Assembly: GCA_950097015.1 (NCBI GenBank)
Contig: CATNEN010000038.1
Span: 28,116,501-28,180,500 of the forward strand
Source of the DNA: Macrostomum hystrix
Taxonomy: Eukaryota; Platyhelminthes; Macrostomidae
DNA: 64,000 nucleotides
Direction of reading: 5' to 3'
This document shows, in pieces, positions 12,301-23,000 of the stretch; position 1 is the stretch's first letter; each line of letters opens with the position of its first letter. A program made the position numbers and the translations under genes. The notes below the pieces were generated by a model. That model did no database searches, was not told where the DNA came from, and saw only the letters and a program-made list of their open reading frames with translations.

Positions 12301-15300
12301 CTCACCTGGTCATTAAGACTCATCTCACCTTTTCATTAAGAATCATCTCAGCTTTACATTAAGACTCATCTTACCTGGTCATAAACACTCATCTCACCAG
12401 GTCATAAAGACTATTTTACCTAGTTGTTAAGTTTCTCCTACTTCTTCATACAAGTTGTTTCGTTTCAAGCTGCTATTAATTTTATTTGTTCATGTTCATC
12501 TACTCGCGGTAGTACAATGCGCATGCGCATGCCTGAACATGCTATCCCCAACTATCTATTAATACATTAGGTTCGCATTCTCCGTGCCGCTAAGCGCGAA
12601 GGCCTTATCCGTGCCCGCCTGATGGGAGCCCGCAAGGCCACAGGCACTGTGCTGACATTCTTGGATTCGCACTGCGAATGTGCCGCCGGTTGGTTGGAGC
12701 CGCTGCTGTTTAGAATTGCCCAGAATTCAACCCATGTTGTAACGCCAACTATTGAAGTTATTAGCGACAGCACGTTGGCAATGTCGACTGCCACAAATTT
12801 AGATTCGATGAGTGTCGGCGGTTTCGACTGGAATTTGCAATTCAATTGGCACTTGGCGCCTGAGAGAGATAGAAAAAATCGGCTTAGCAGAATCGACCCG
12901 GTGCGTAGTCCCACAATGGCCGGCGGCCTGTTCTCAATCGATAGGGAATATTTCGCTCACCTGGGCAGCTACGATCCCGGCTTCGACATCTGGGGCGGGG
13001 AGAATCTTGAGATTAGTTTCAAAATTTGGATGTGCGGTGGCACACTGGAGATTGTGCCCTGTTCCATTGTGGGCCATATCTTTAGGAAACGCTCGCCATA
13101 TAGCTGGGGCACCGGCGGCGTTTTGAAAAAGAACTCCGTTCGATTAGCCGACGTCTGGATGGACCAATACGCCGACATTTATTACGAGAGGGTCGGAGGA
13201 AAGGTGAGTTTTTTTGAAGCTTTGGATCTGATATTATCCCTATCGCTTTCATAAATCTCTTACTACGTTTTGATCTCTAAATATCTTTAAATCATTTTCT
13301 TATCCCCTTAGGTGTGTCAATTTTTATCCCAATCTTACCCCCCCTGGAAGAATCTATTTTTATCCCAATCTTATCCCCTTAGATGTGTCTGTTGTTATCC
13401 CAATCTTATCTCTTTGGGTGTGTCTATTATTATCCCTATCTTATCCCCTTGGAAGTATCTATTATTATCCCAATCTTATCCCCTTGGATGTGTCTATTAT
13501 TATCCCAATCTTATCCCCTTGGAAGTATCTATTATTATCCCAATCTTATCACCTTGGAAGTATCTATTATTATTATTCCAATCTTATCCCCTTGGATGTG
13601 TCTATTGTTATCCCAATCCCATTATGTGTGTATTGTTTTCCTAATCCCATTATGTGTGTCTATTGTTATCCCAATCCCATTATGTGTGTATTTTTATCCC
13701 AATCCCATGATGTGTGTATTGTTATCCCAATCCCATTATGTGTGTATTGTTTTCCCAATCCCATTATGTGTGTCTATTGTTATCCCAATCCCATTATATG
13801 TGTATTGTTATCCCAATCCCATTATGTGTGTATTGTTATCCAAATCTTGTCCCATCGGATGTGTCTAGTTTTACTTGAATCTTATCCCCTTGGATGTGTC
13901 TATTTTTACCCAAATCTTATCCCTTGGATGTGTCTATTGTTACCCAAATCTTATCCCCTTGGGTGCGTCTATGGTTACCCAAATCTTATCCCCTTGGGTG
14001 CGTCTATGATTACCCAAATCTTATCCCCTTGGGTGCGTCTATGGTTACCCAAATCTTATCCCCTTGGGTGCGTCTATGGTTACCCAAATCTTATCCCCTT
14101 GGGTGCGTCTATGATTACCCAAATCTTATCCCCTTGGGTGCGTCTATGATTACCCAAATCTTATCCCCTTGGGTGCGTCTATGGTTACCCAAATCTTATC
14201 CCCTTGGGTGCGTCTATGGTTACCCAAATCTTATCCCCTTGGGTGCGTCTATGGTTACCCAAATCTTATCCCCTTGGGTGCGTCTATGATTACCCAAATC
14301 TTATCCCCTTGGGTGCGTCTATGGTTACTCAAATCTTATCCCCTTGGGTGCGTCTATGATTACCCAAATCTTATCCCCTTGGGTGCGTCTATGGTTACCC
14401 AAATCTTATCCCCTTGGGTGCGTCTATGGTTACTCAAATCTTATCCCCTTGGGTGCGTCTATGGTTACCCAAATCTTATCCCCTTGGGTGCGTCTATGGT
14501 TACTCAAATCTTATCCCCTTGGGTGCGTCTATGATTACCCAAATCTTATCCCCTTGGGTGCGTCTATGGTTACCCAAATCTTATCCGCTTGGGTGCGTCT
14601 ATGGTTACCCAAATCTTATCCGCTTGGGTGTGTCTAATGTTATCCCTATTCCTATCCCTATTTTATCCTAGTCTCATCTCCTTTAGATTATTTGTATCCG
14701 AGTTAGTTTTGGCTTTCATTCAAACCAGTTTTTTTCAGCAGATGCAATCTGGTTCTGGTGGTTTCGCTGGTTCTATCCAGTTTTCTTTCTATATCGTACG
14801 TATTTGATAATTTTACACCTCTCGTCTCTACTCTCAGACTAATATCACTAACAATGTAAGCAAACCATTGATCCACGTGCTTTTAAAGTCACCTTGCTCT
14901 CTAGTCTTTGTGATCTTTTTTTTAAAAAAAAAACTGAATTCAGTCACACGTTGGCATTTGTTTCAAAAGCATCCACATCTAGATTGATACACATTTTATG
15001 TGTTAGTCAGATTGTGAGAGAATTAGTACTGGTTTTTTCCTGCTACACCTGAGAGGTTTTCATTATTAGACTGTCCAAAGCAAACTCCGTGTCTCATCGA
15101 CTCACCCATCCATCCATTGATAACAAATTTGTCTATTAGTCCATCAATCAGTCGATCATTAAAACTAATAAATGCTTTCTTACATTCATCCATCAATCCG
15201 TTAATCTATCAATCCATCTATCAATCTATAAATCGACCCATCCATCCATTATTCCATCCACCCATTAATCCATCCATCTACCCATCCACCCATTATTAAA

Positions 15301-16737
15301 CCCACCCATTAATCCATCAATCCATCCATTCATCCATTCATCCATCTATCCATCTATCTATCTACTCATCCATCCATCTATCAATCCATCCATCCATCTA
15401 TCCATCTATCCATCGATCCACTAATCAATCCATGCATCCATTCATTTATCCATCCATCCATCCATCCATCTATTCATCTATCCATCCACCAATCCATCTA
15501 TCCATCCATCCATCCATCTATTCATCTATCCATCCACCAATCCATCTATCCATCCATCAATCCATCAATCCATCTATCAATCCATCGATCCACTAATCAA
15601 TCCATGCATCCATGCATTTATCCATCCATCCATCCATCCATCTATCCATCCACCAATCCATCAATCCATCCATCAATCCATCAATCCATCTATCAATCCA
15701 TCCATCCATCTATCAATCCATCCATCCACCAATCAATCCATGCATCTATCCATCTATCCATCTATCCATCTATCCATCGATCCACTAATCAATCCATGCA
15801 TCCATTCATTTATCCATCCATCCATCTATCCATCCATCCATCAATCCATCAATCCATCTATCAATCCATCCATGCATCTATCATCTATCCATTGATCCAC
15901 TAATCAATCCATGCATCCATCCATTTATCCATCCATCCATCCATCCATCCATCCACCAATCAATCCATCCATCCATCCATCCATCCATCCATCTATCCAT
16001 CCATCCATCTATCTATCCACCAATCCATCTATCCATCCATCCATCAATCCATCCATCAATGCATTCATTAATTCATGAATCTATCCTGTCAATCCATCAG
16101 CCGTTAATCCATGTTTTCACTCATTCATCAATCCATCAATATCTGCATCCACCTACGCATCAATAAATATATGCTTCCATCCCATAACAGTTTTCATCCC
16201 ATTGTTTCGTATCTCCAGGGAGACTACGGTGACGTGTCGGAGCGGAAAGCGCTCCGTAGTCGTCTTGGATGTCGCAGCTTCCAATGGTTCTTGGACACCA
16301 TCTATCCCGAGCTGTTCCTACCCAATGATGCTCTGGCTCGCGGTGCCATCATGAATGCCGCTGTGCCTTACTGCATTGACGCTCTAGTTAAGCATCACGA
16401 ATCCGGGCAGACCAACGTGAAACTCTGGCCTTGCCACGGCCAGGGCGGGAATCAGTTTTGGTTGCTTTCTAAGCAGGGCGAAATTCGGCGCGACGAAGGC
16501 TGCGTAGATTATCCCGGCGGCGACAATGTGATTGTGTACAATTGTCACGGCGGTAGGGGCAATCAGGAGTGGCAATATCGCAGCGATGATACTATTTATC
16601 ATCCGTTGCGAAATCTCTGCCTAGAAGCGGCGCCGGGCAATAAACTGGCCATGACCGCCTGTAGAAAGAATTTTGACAGACAGAAATGGAAATGGAACAG
16701 GCAGGCCGGTCGCCAGCGATTCGGAGACAAGCTGTGA
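9307..16737 (+). CDS. GALNT: polypeptide N-acetylgalactosaminyltransferase (GALNT11-like), five exons
   Basis: Exons 9307-9558, 10379-10773, 11107-11308, 12571-13203 and 16219-16737; 666 residues, all junctions GT-AG and in phase. It is a Golgi type II enzyme that starts mucin-type O-glycosylation by moving GalNAc from UDP-GalNAc to Ser/Thr. Visible: short cytosolic tail, signal anchor about residues 8-28, Ala/His/Gln-rich stem, and GT-A catalytic domain with [20 protein letters not shown], the metal-binding DxH in FLDSHCEC (D315-S-H317), [15 protein letters not shown], and [11 protein letters not shown]...CGGTLEI with [12 protein letters not shown]-terminal ricin-B lectin domain has QxW-type NQFW, NQEW and RQKW. 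The [13 protein letters not shown] and [15 protein letters not shown] stretches look closest to GALNT11, from memory. The ATG at 9307 is the first in frame. Confidence 0.95.
9613..9757 (-). repeat. SINE-A copy, internally deleted, in GALNT intron 1
   Basis: On the minus strand: GTGGTTAGAGCGTCAGAC (A box), GGTCAGGGGTTCGATTCCTG (B box), a short middle, then GGGACAGGTGTGATCAATTA. Head and tail of SINE-A are joined with most of the body lost. Confidence 0.7.
9760..10378. other. rest of GALNT intron 1, no gene recognised
   Basis: Short minus-strand frames at 9853-10056 and 10078-10260 show no recognisable domain. The region could be a decayed transposon, but I cannot show it. Confidence 0.35.
10920..11010. 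repeat. short GGCTGTTGCTA repeats in GALNT intron 2
   Basis: Several degenerate copies of an 11-bp phrase, (G)GCTGTTGCTAA, follow one another. Confidence 0.5.
11340..12420. repeat. 23-bp minisatellite in GALNT intron 3
   Basis: About 45 copies of a 23-bp unit containing CTCATCTCACCTGGTCAT, with variants such as CTTACCTGG and CACCTTTTC. It starts about 30 bp after the donor of exon 3 and fills most of the intron. The reverse complement of the unit contains CCAGGTGAG, a 5' splice-site consensus. Confidence 0.95.
13300..14650. repeat. compound 35/28/35-bp minisatellite in GALNT intron 4
   Basis: Three blocks: 13300-13610, a 35-bp unit with TTATCCCCTTGGAAGTATC; 13610-13850, about 28 bp with CCATTATGTGTGTATTG; 13860-14640, a 35-bp unit with CTTATCCCCTTGGGTGCG. 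All share the ATCCCAATC/ACCCAAATC core. Long open frames through the block (for example 13385-14149) arise because the unit lacks stops, not because of coding. Confidence 0.95.
15095..16160. repeat. (CCAT)n-type degenerate tetranucleotide array in GALNT intron 4
   Basis: About 1 kb of CCATCCATCAATCCATCTAT-like sequence, ending roughly 60 bp before the acceptor of exon 5. Apparent peptides rich in Ser, Ile, His and Pro are artefacts of the repeat. Confidence 0.95.
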
Positions 16738-16934
16738 TTTATTTGCCATTCTGATTTCAGACTGCTATGACCCGTTAGCCGATTTTATAAATCCGTTATT
16801 CCGTTAAATTTTAGTTCGGTTTTTCCTAACGACGGGTTCGCTTTTTATTTGGCCTATTATCAGTGTAATTTAGGTATATTCCAACGCTTTATCCATATAA
16901 ATTTCAGGGAATTTTTTAAATATCCATTTTGCCT

Positions 16935-17965
16935 ACAAGATTCTCCCTAGATCCGTAGATCTGTCAATAGTTATCCCAATCCTATCTCCATAGATCTATC
17001 AATATTTATCCCAATCCTATCTCCATAAATCTGTCAATAGTTATCCCAATCCTATCTCCGTAAATCTGTCAATAGTTATCCCAATCCTATCTCCGTAAAT
17101 CTGTCAATAGTTATCCCAATCCTATCTCCATAGATCTATCAATATTTATCCCAATCCTATCTCCATAAATCTGTCAATAGTTATCCCAATCCTAGCTCCG
17201 TAAATCTGTCAATAGTTATCCCAGTCCCATCTCCATAAATCTGTCAATAGTTATCCCAGTCCCATCTCCATAAATCTGTCAATAGTTATCCCAGTCCCAT
17301 CTCCATAGATCTGTCAATAGTTATCCCAATCCCATCTCCGTAAATCTGTCAATAGTTATCCCAGTCCCATCTCCGTAAATCTGTCAATAGTTATCCCAGT
17401 CCCATCTCCATAAATCTGTCAATAGTTATCCCAATCCCATCTCCACAGATCTGTCAATAGTTATCCCAGTCCCATCTCCACAGATCTGTCAATAGTTATC
17501 CCAATCCTATCTCCACAGATCTGTCAATAGTTATCCCAATCCTATCTCCACAGATCTGTCAATAGTTATCCCAGTGCCATCTCCACAGATCTGTCAATAG
17601 TTATCCCAGTCCCATCTCCACAGATCTGTCAATAGTTATCCCAATCCCATCTCCACAGATCTGTCAATAGTTATCCCAATCCCATCTCCACAGATCTGTC
17701 AATAGTTATCCCAGTCCCATCTCCACAGATCTGTCAATAGTTATCCCAGTCCCATCTCCATAGATCTGTCAATAGTTATCCCAATCCCATCTCCACAGAT
17801 CTGTCAATAGTTATCCCAATCCCATCTCCACAGATCTGTCAATAGTTATCCCAGTCCCATCTCCACAGATCTGTCAATAGCTATCCCAATCCTATCTCCA
17901 CAGATCTGTCAATAGTTATCCCAATCCTATCTCCATAGATCTGTCAATAGTTATCCCAATCCCGT
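16935..17965. repeat. 35-bp minisatellite downstream of GALNT
   Basis: About 29 units of 35 bp built on CTGTCAATAGTTATCCCA followed by a CATCTCCACAGAT-type half. It starts about 200 bp after the GALNT stop, so it is in the 3' UTR or just beyond. Unit length and core match the arrays in GALNT intron 4. Confidence 0.95.
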
Positions 17966-17969
17966 CACT

Positions 17970-19700
17970 TATCTGCGAATATCATCTCCTAATATCTACA
18001 CAATGTAAAATGCCTAAGATAACTGCTGTTATATTTGATAGTATTTTACAAGCCATGATATATATTAGTCAGTCTGCATGCTTTATATAGCTGTAGTAAT
18101 CTTTTGCTTTCCTGCCAATATCAACAATAACCAGGCATAGGTCGCAAACTAATTTTGGCTGTGCAATATTTTGTAATTCTGAATTTTGTTTTTCAGTTTT
18201 TATTCGTTTTTTCATAATGTGCCTTCTCGTTATATGTTATTTATTTTAGATTTCCTCGAATCAAAACAAAATGGAAATTTTAGTTCCGTCATTACAATAG
18301 ATTTTTGCTCTAAAAATTTTAGGACTTTGTTTCAATTTATTTTACTGTTTAAACTGTACGTTGCTATGAACAGAATGGCTTTTAAAAATCATTTCAATGG
18401 CTGGGTAGCAGTCACGTGATTTTGTATGTTTCGATTGAAAATGGGGATTTCCCTCAAGCCGCTTCTAAAAATAGCAACGTTTTCATCCTCGTTGGCCAAT
18501 CAAAATCTGAAAGCCAGGCTGCACTAAAAAAGTGTCCTCAAATTATTTTTTTCTGCTGGTACTGCTTCCACTAAAGCAATTGATTTGGTTAGTACTATTT
18601 TATGCATGTGTTATTTGTTCCTTCAATTTTTCAGAATGATTAACGCTAATGTTTGTGCTATTGCAACGATTCTCGCACTAATAAAGAATAAATGATCAAA
18701 AGTACATATTTCCTTTATTATTTGTCCATTATTTTAGGTATTTTGGTGGTGCCAAAAATTGTCGTAAATTTTTTTATAACGCGATATTCAAGACGAATTC
18801 GTTTTCCGTTTATTTTTTATGAGAGCTCTATGATTTGAATGTTGTAAAGATAGCATTATTTTGACAAAGAAAATTTTCGTGGGTCACATTTTAGCCGATC
18901 TGGTCTTGATTAAGTGGATCACTTTCTTGTAGTTGTGTGACAAGTGACACGTGTTCGTGTTTATTTTGTCCATTTTTAAACACAATTGTTACAATTCTGG
19001 TTGTTATATGTTAGACAGTGGTGGCTATTTTTGGCTCAATCATTTTTATGAAGAGTCCTGTTCGCTTTTTGTTTTGTAGATTTTTAGTACATGTCTACTT
19101 CCTGCTAACAATTATAATTGTAGCATTAAGTTTCATTAGCATGCTTTACTTGGCAATTTTATGCTACTACTTTTTTTCTGGTGCACCGCAAACGCAATTA
19201 AATTAGGACACAATGGAAGAAAATGCCTTACTTTTATAGTTAATACATGGTTATGCATACACATTATTGTGCGTCAGTGCATTAGCTCCCGGAAGGATGC
19301 TAGATTGGGTTTATTTACAAATATGCTGATTTGTCTATCTTTGTTTGGACTTCACAATTATTTAAATCATGATTAAAAATAGAACTAATTTTAACTAAAA
19401 TTATATTTTAATGTTACTGTTTCACAGCCCTAACTGTAATGTACATGTGGAATTGGCTTAGACTAGGGCAATGTACATAGCTTCCGTTGGCTTGGTTGTC
19501 TCGCTATAATGTACATCAAAGTCAAACCGGGGGGAGGGTTTGTGACTGAGTGAGAGTGGAAAGTTTCACCAGCGATCTTGTGTAGAACGGGGTGCGATTT
19601 TTTAGCCTCTCGGGTGGATGGGGTGGGTGGCCCACACGTGGTGGAAGGCAAGGCGTCCACCCTCCCTCCGTTCTGATAAAGCGTGGCAGGGCGAAGATCG
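17970..19700. other. intergenic DNA between GALNT and LRRK, no gene recognised
   Basis: AT-rich to about 19400, with only short, composition-poor open frames. From about 19500 it becomes GC-richer, as expected for the LRRK promoter region. Confidence 0.45.
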
Positions 19701-19703
19701 CTC

Positions 19704-19710
19704 TATAAAA
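19704..19710 (+). promoter_or_regulatory. candidate TATA box for LRRK
   Basis: TATAAAA lies 38 bp before the A of an initiator-like TCAGTC (19740-19745), about 360 bp upstream of the LRRK start codon. The spacing is a little long for a TATA-initiator pair, so this is a suggestion only. Confidence 0.3.
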
Positions 19711-20066
19711 AGATAAGATAGATAAAAAATACACACGAGTCAGTCAATTTCGCCGCAGTTTTCTGTGCGCTACAGTGAACCAACGGCCTACTATTTATAT
19801 TTATATTATAGCCAGAAGCAGGACAAATCGCGAGTAGTAGACTTATAAAACTGTCAGCTCACTTGAAAATTTTCTGGAATTTGTTTCTTTTAAAAGGAGG
19901 AATAAAAGGACAGTAGAAACTCACAGCCGACCCCTCGATCGATATAGTTAGCTGTCTAGTGGGAGCTTCGATGCGAAGCTACTTGGCAGCCGACGGTGCG
20001 ACTGTTGTATAGAGTCGTATTGGAAGCGACAAAGGAGTTGAGAGACAGTGGCAGAGAGTTAGGACA

Positions 20067-23000
20067 ATGACCAGCCTACTAGATCTGTCCCAGCTGACGG
20101 CGCGAACAGACCGAGCTAGCCTGGTTCGCGCCCCGGTGCCAGCCTCGCCCTACGTTACGGACAATGTTCGGACGGCTAACAGCGCCAGGCAGGCGTTAAT
20201 CGAGGCCCGCAAGAAGCGTGTACTACTGCAAGCTGTTGCAGCTATGCAGGACATCGAGAGACTGGCTGCGCAACGTGAGTCGACTTTTTATTAGCCCCTT
20301 TAAAGGAAATTTCCTGGGATGTTTTATGTAAGCTTTGTATGTCAATGAATTCTTTAAGCGATTACTCCCATGGTTGGACCAATTGCTTACGATTCCTTTA
20401 CGAGCGTAAAATATCTTTTTTCTGGTCCTTTGTTTAAGAATTTGTTCTTTAGTTCTTACTTATAACGAATTGATTCTTTGGTCCTTTAAGTAGGTTCTCT
20501 ATAGTCCTACAAAAATTCTCTCCGGTCCTTCAAAGTTCACCTCCCTAATCCTTCAAGAAGGTTCTCTCCGGTCCTTCAAGGTTCACTTCCCTGATCCTTC
20601 AAGAAGGTTCTCTCCGGTCCTTCAAGAAGGTTCTCTCCGGTCCTTCAAAGTTCACTTCCCTGATCCTTCAAGAAGGTTCTCTCTTGTCGTTCAAGAAGGT
20701 TCTCTCCGGTCTTTCAAGAAGGTTCTCTCCGGTCTTTCAAGAAGGTTCTCTCCGATCCTTCAAGAAGGTTCTCTCCGGTCCTTCAAGGTTCACTTCTTTG
20801 ATCCTTCAAGAAGGTTCTCTCTTGTCGTTCAAGAAGGTTCTCTCTTGTCGTTCAAGAAGGTTCTCTCTTGTCGTTCAAGAAGGTTCTCTCTTGTCGTTCA
20901 AGAAGGTTCTCTCCAGTCCTTCAAGAAGGTTCTCTCCGGTCCTTCAAGGTTCACTTCTTTGATCCTTCAAGAAGGTTCTCTCTTGTCGTTCAAGAAGGTT
21001 CTCTCCGGTCTTTCAAGAAGGTTCTCTCCGGTCTTTCAAGAAGGTTCTCTCCGATCCTTCAAGAAGGTTCTCTCCGGTCCTTCAAGGTTCACTTCTTTGA
21101 TCCTTCAAGAAGGTTCTCTCTTGTCGTTCAAGAAGGTTCTCTCTTGTCGTTCAAGAAGGTTCTCTCTTGTCGTTCAAGAAGGTTCTCTCTTGTCGTTCAA
21201 GAAGGTTCTCTCCAGTCCTTCAAGAAGGTTCTCTCCGGTCCTTCAAGGTTCACTTCTTTGATCCTTCAAGAAGGTTCTCTCTTGTCGTTCAAGAAGGTTC
21301 TCTCTTGTCGTTCAAGAAGGTTCTCTCCGGTCTTTCAAGAAGGTTCTCTCTTGTCGTTCAAGAAGGTTCTCTCCGGTCTTTCAAGAAGGTTCTCTCCGAT
21401 CCTTCAAGAAGGTTCTCTCCGATCCTTCAAGAAGGTTCTCTCCGGTCTTTCAAGAAGGTTCTCTCCGATCCTTCAAGAAGGTTCTCTCCGATCCTTCAAG
21501 AAGGTTCTCTCCGGTCTTTCAAGAAGGTTCTCTCTTGTCGTTCAAGAAGGTTCTCTCTTGTCGTTCAAGAAGGTTCTCTCTTGTCGTTCAAGAAGGTTCT
21601 CTCCAGTCCTTCAAGAAGGTTCTCTCCGGTCCTTCAAGGTTCACTTCTTTGATCCTTCAAGAAGGTTCTCTCTTGTCGTTCAAGAAGGTTCTCTCCGGTC
21701 TTTCAAGAAGGTTCTCTCCGGTCTTTCAAGAAGGTTCTCTCCGATCCTTCAAGAAGGTTCTCTCCGATCCTTCAAGAAGGTTCTCTCCGGTCTTTCAAGA
21801 AGGTTCTCTCCGATCCTTCAAGAAGGTTCTCTCCGGTCTTTCAAGAAGGTTCTCTCCGGTCTTTCAAGAAGGTTCTCTCCGGTCTTTCAAGAAGGTTCTC
21901 TCCGGTCTTTCAAGAAGGTTCTCTCCGATCCTTCAAGAAGGTTCTCTCCGGTCTTTCAAGAAGGTTCTCTCCGGTCTTTCAAGAAGGTTCTCTCCGATCC
22001 TTCAAGAAGGTTCTCTCCGGTCTTTCAAGAAGGTTCTCTCCGGTCTTTCAAGAAGGTTCTCTCCGGTCTTTCAAGAAGGTTCTCTCCGGTCTTTCAAGAA
22101 GGTTCTCTCCGATCCTTCAAGAAGGTTCTCTCCGGTCTTTCAAGAAGGTTCTCTCCGGTCTTTCAAGAAGGTTCTCTCCGATCTTTCAAGAAGGTTCTCT
22201 CCGGTCTTTCAAGAAGGTTCTCTCCGATCCTTCAAGAAGGTTCTCTCCGGTCTTTCAAGGTTCAGTTCCCTGATCCTTCAAGAAGGTTCTCTCTTGTCCT
22301 TCAAGTAGCTTCTCTCCGATCCTTCAAGAAGGTTCTCTCCGGTCTTTCAAGAAGGTTCTCTCCGGTCCTTCAATAATGTCTTTGGTCCTTCAAATAGGTT
22401 CTGATCCTCCAAAACAATCGGTTGTATTTTTTCTAAATGACTTGGCTTGCTTAGTATTATTAATTAAAATCTCAATTGCCTTGATTATCACAGCCGACTC
22501 GCTAAAGTACATTGAGGAGCACAAAGTCCATCGTGACATCATCGACTGCCTCAAGGAGTTCCAGCCAAGCGAGCGGACCGACACGGAGTCCGCCCAGAGA
22601 CTGCAGTGCGCTGCTTATTCGGCGCTTCTTGTACTCAGCGGCCGGACTCAAAAGCTGCGAACTTCCATTCAGATTAATCAGGATTTGCTGTGAGTAAAAA
22701 ATGTTCTCATCAGTTTTGCTGCATCGGGAATAAGATTGAACACAAAATTTCGGTCAAATTTACCAAATCCCTATAATGCATCAGAATCAACGTCAGTCAA
22801 TCACAATCGATTCAATTACATTACTTGTAATCGATCCTATCCAATCACGATCGATCCTATTCAATCACAATCGATACTATCCAATCACGATCGACCCTAT
22901 TCAATCACAATTGATACTATCCAATCACAATCGATCCTATTCAATCACAATCGATTCCATCCAATAACAATCGATCCTATTCAATCACAATCGATCCTAT

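Noticed and set aside
13312-14807. Several overlapping open frames of 70-254 codons in GALNT intron 4
   Set aside because: All are translations of the 35/28-bp array in different frames; the intron is bounded by the exon 4 donor and exon 5 acceptor.
18186-19376. Short open frames upstream of LRRK with hydrophobic peptides
   Set aside because: AT-rich composition, no recognisable domain, no splice-consistent extension; treated as intergenic.
20868-22376. Open frame of about 500 codons with SFKKVLSGLSRRFSP-type repeats
   Set aside because: It is a 23-bp noncoding array read through three frames; exons 1 and 2 of LRRK flank it with good splice sites and matching phase.
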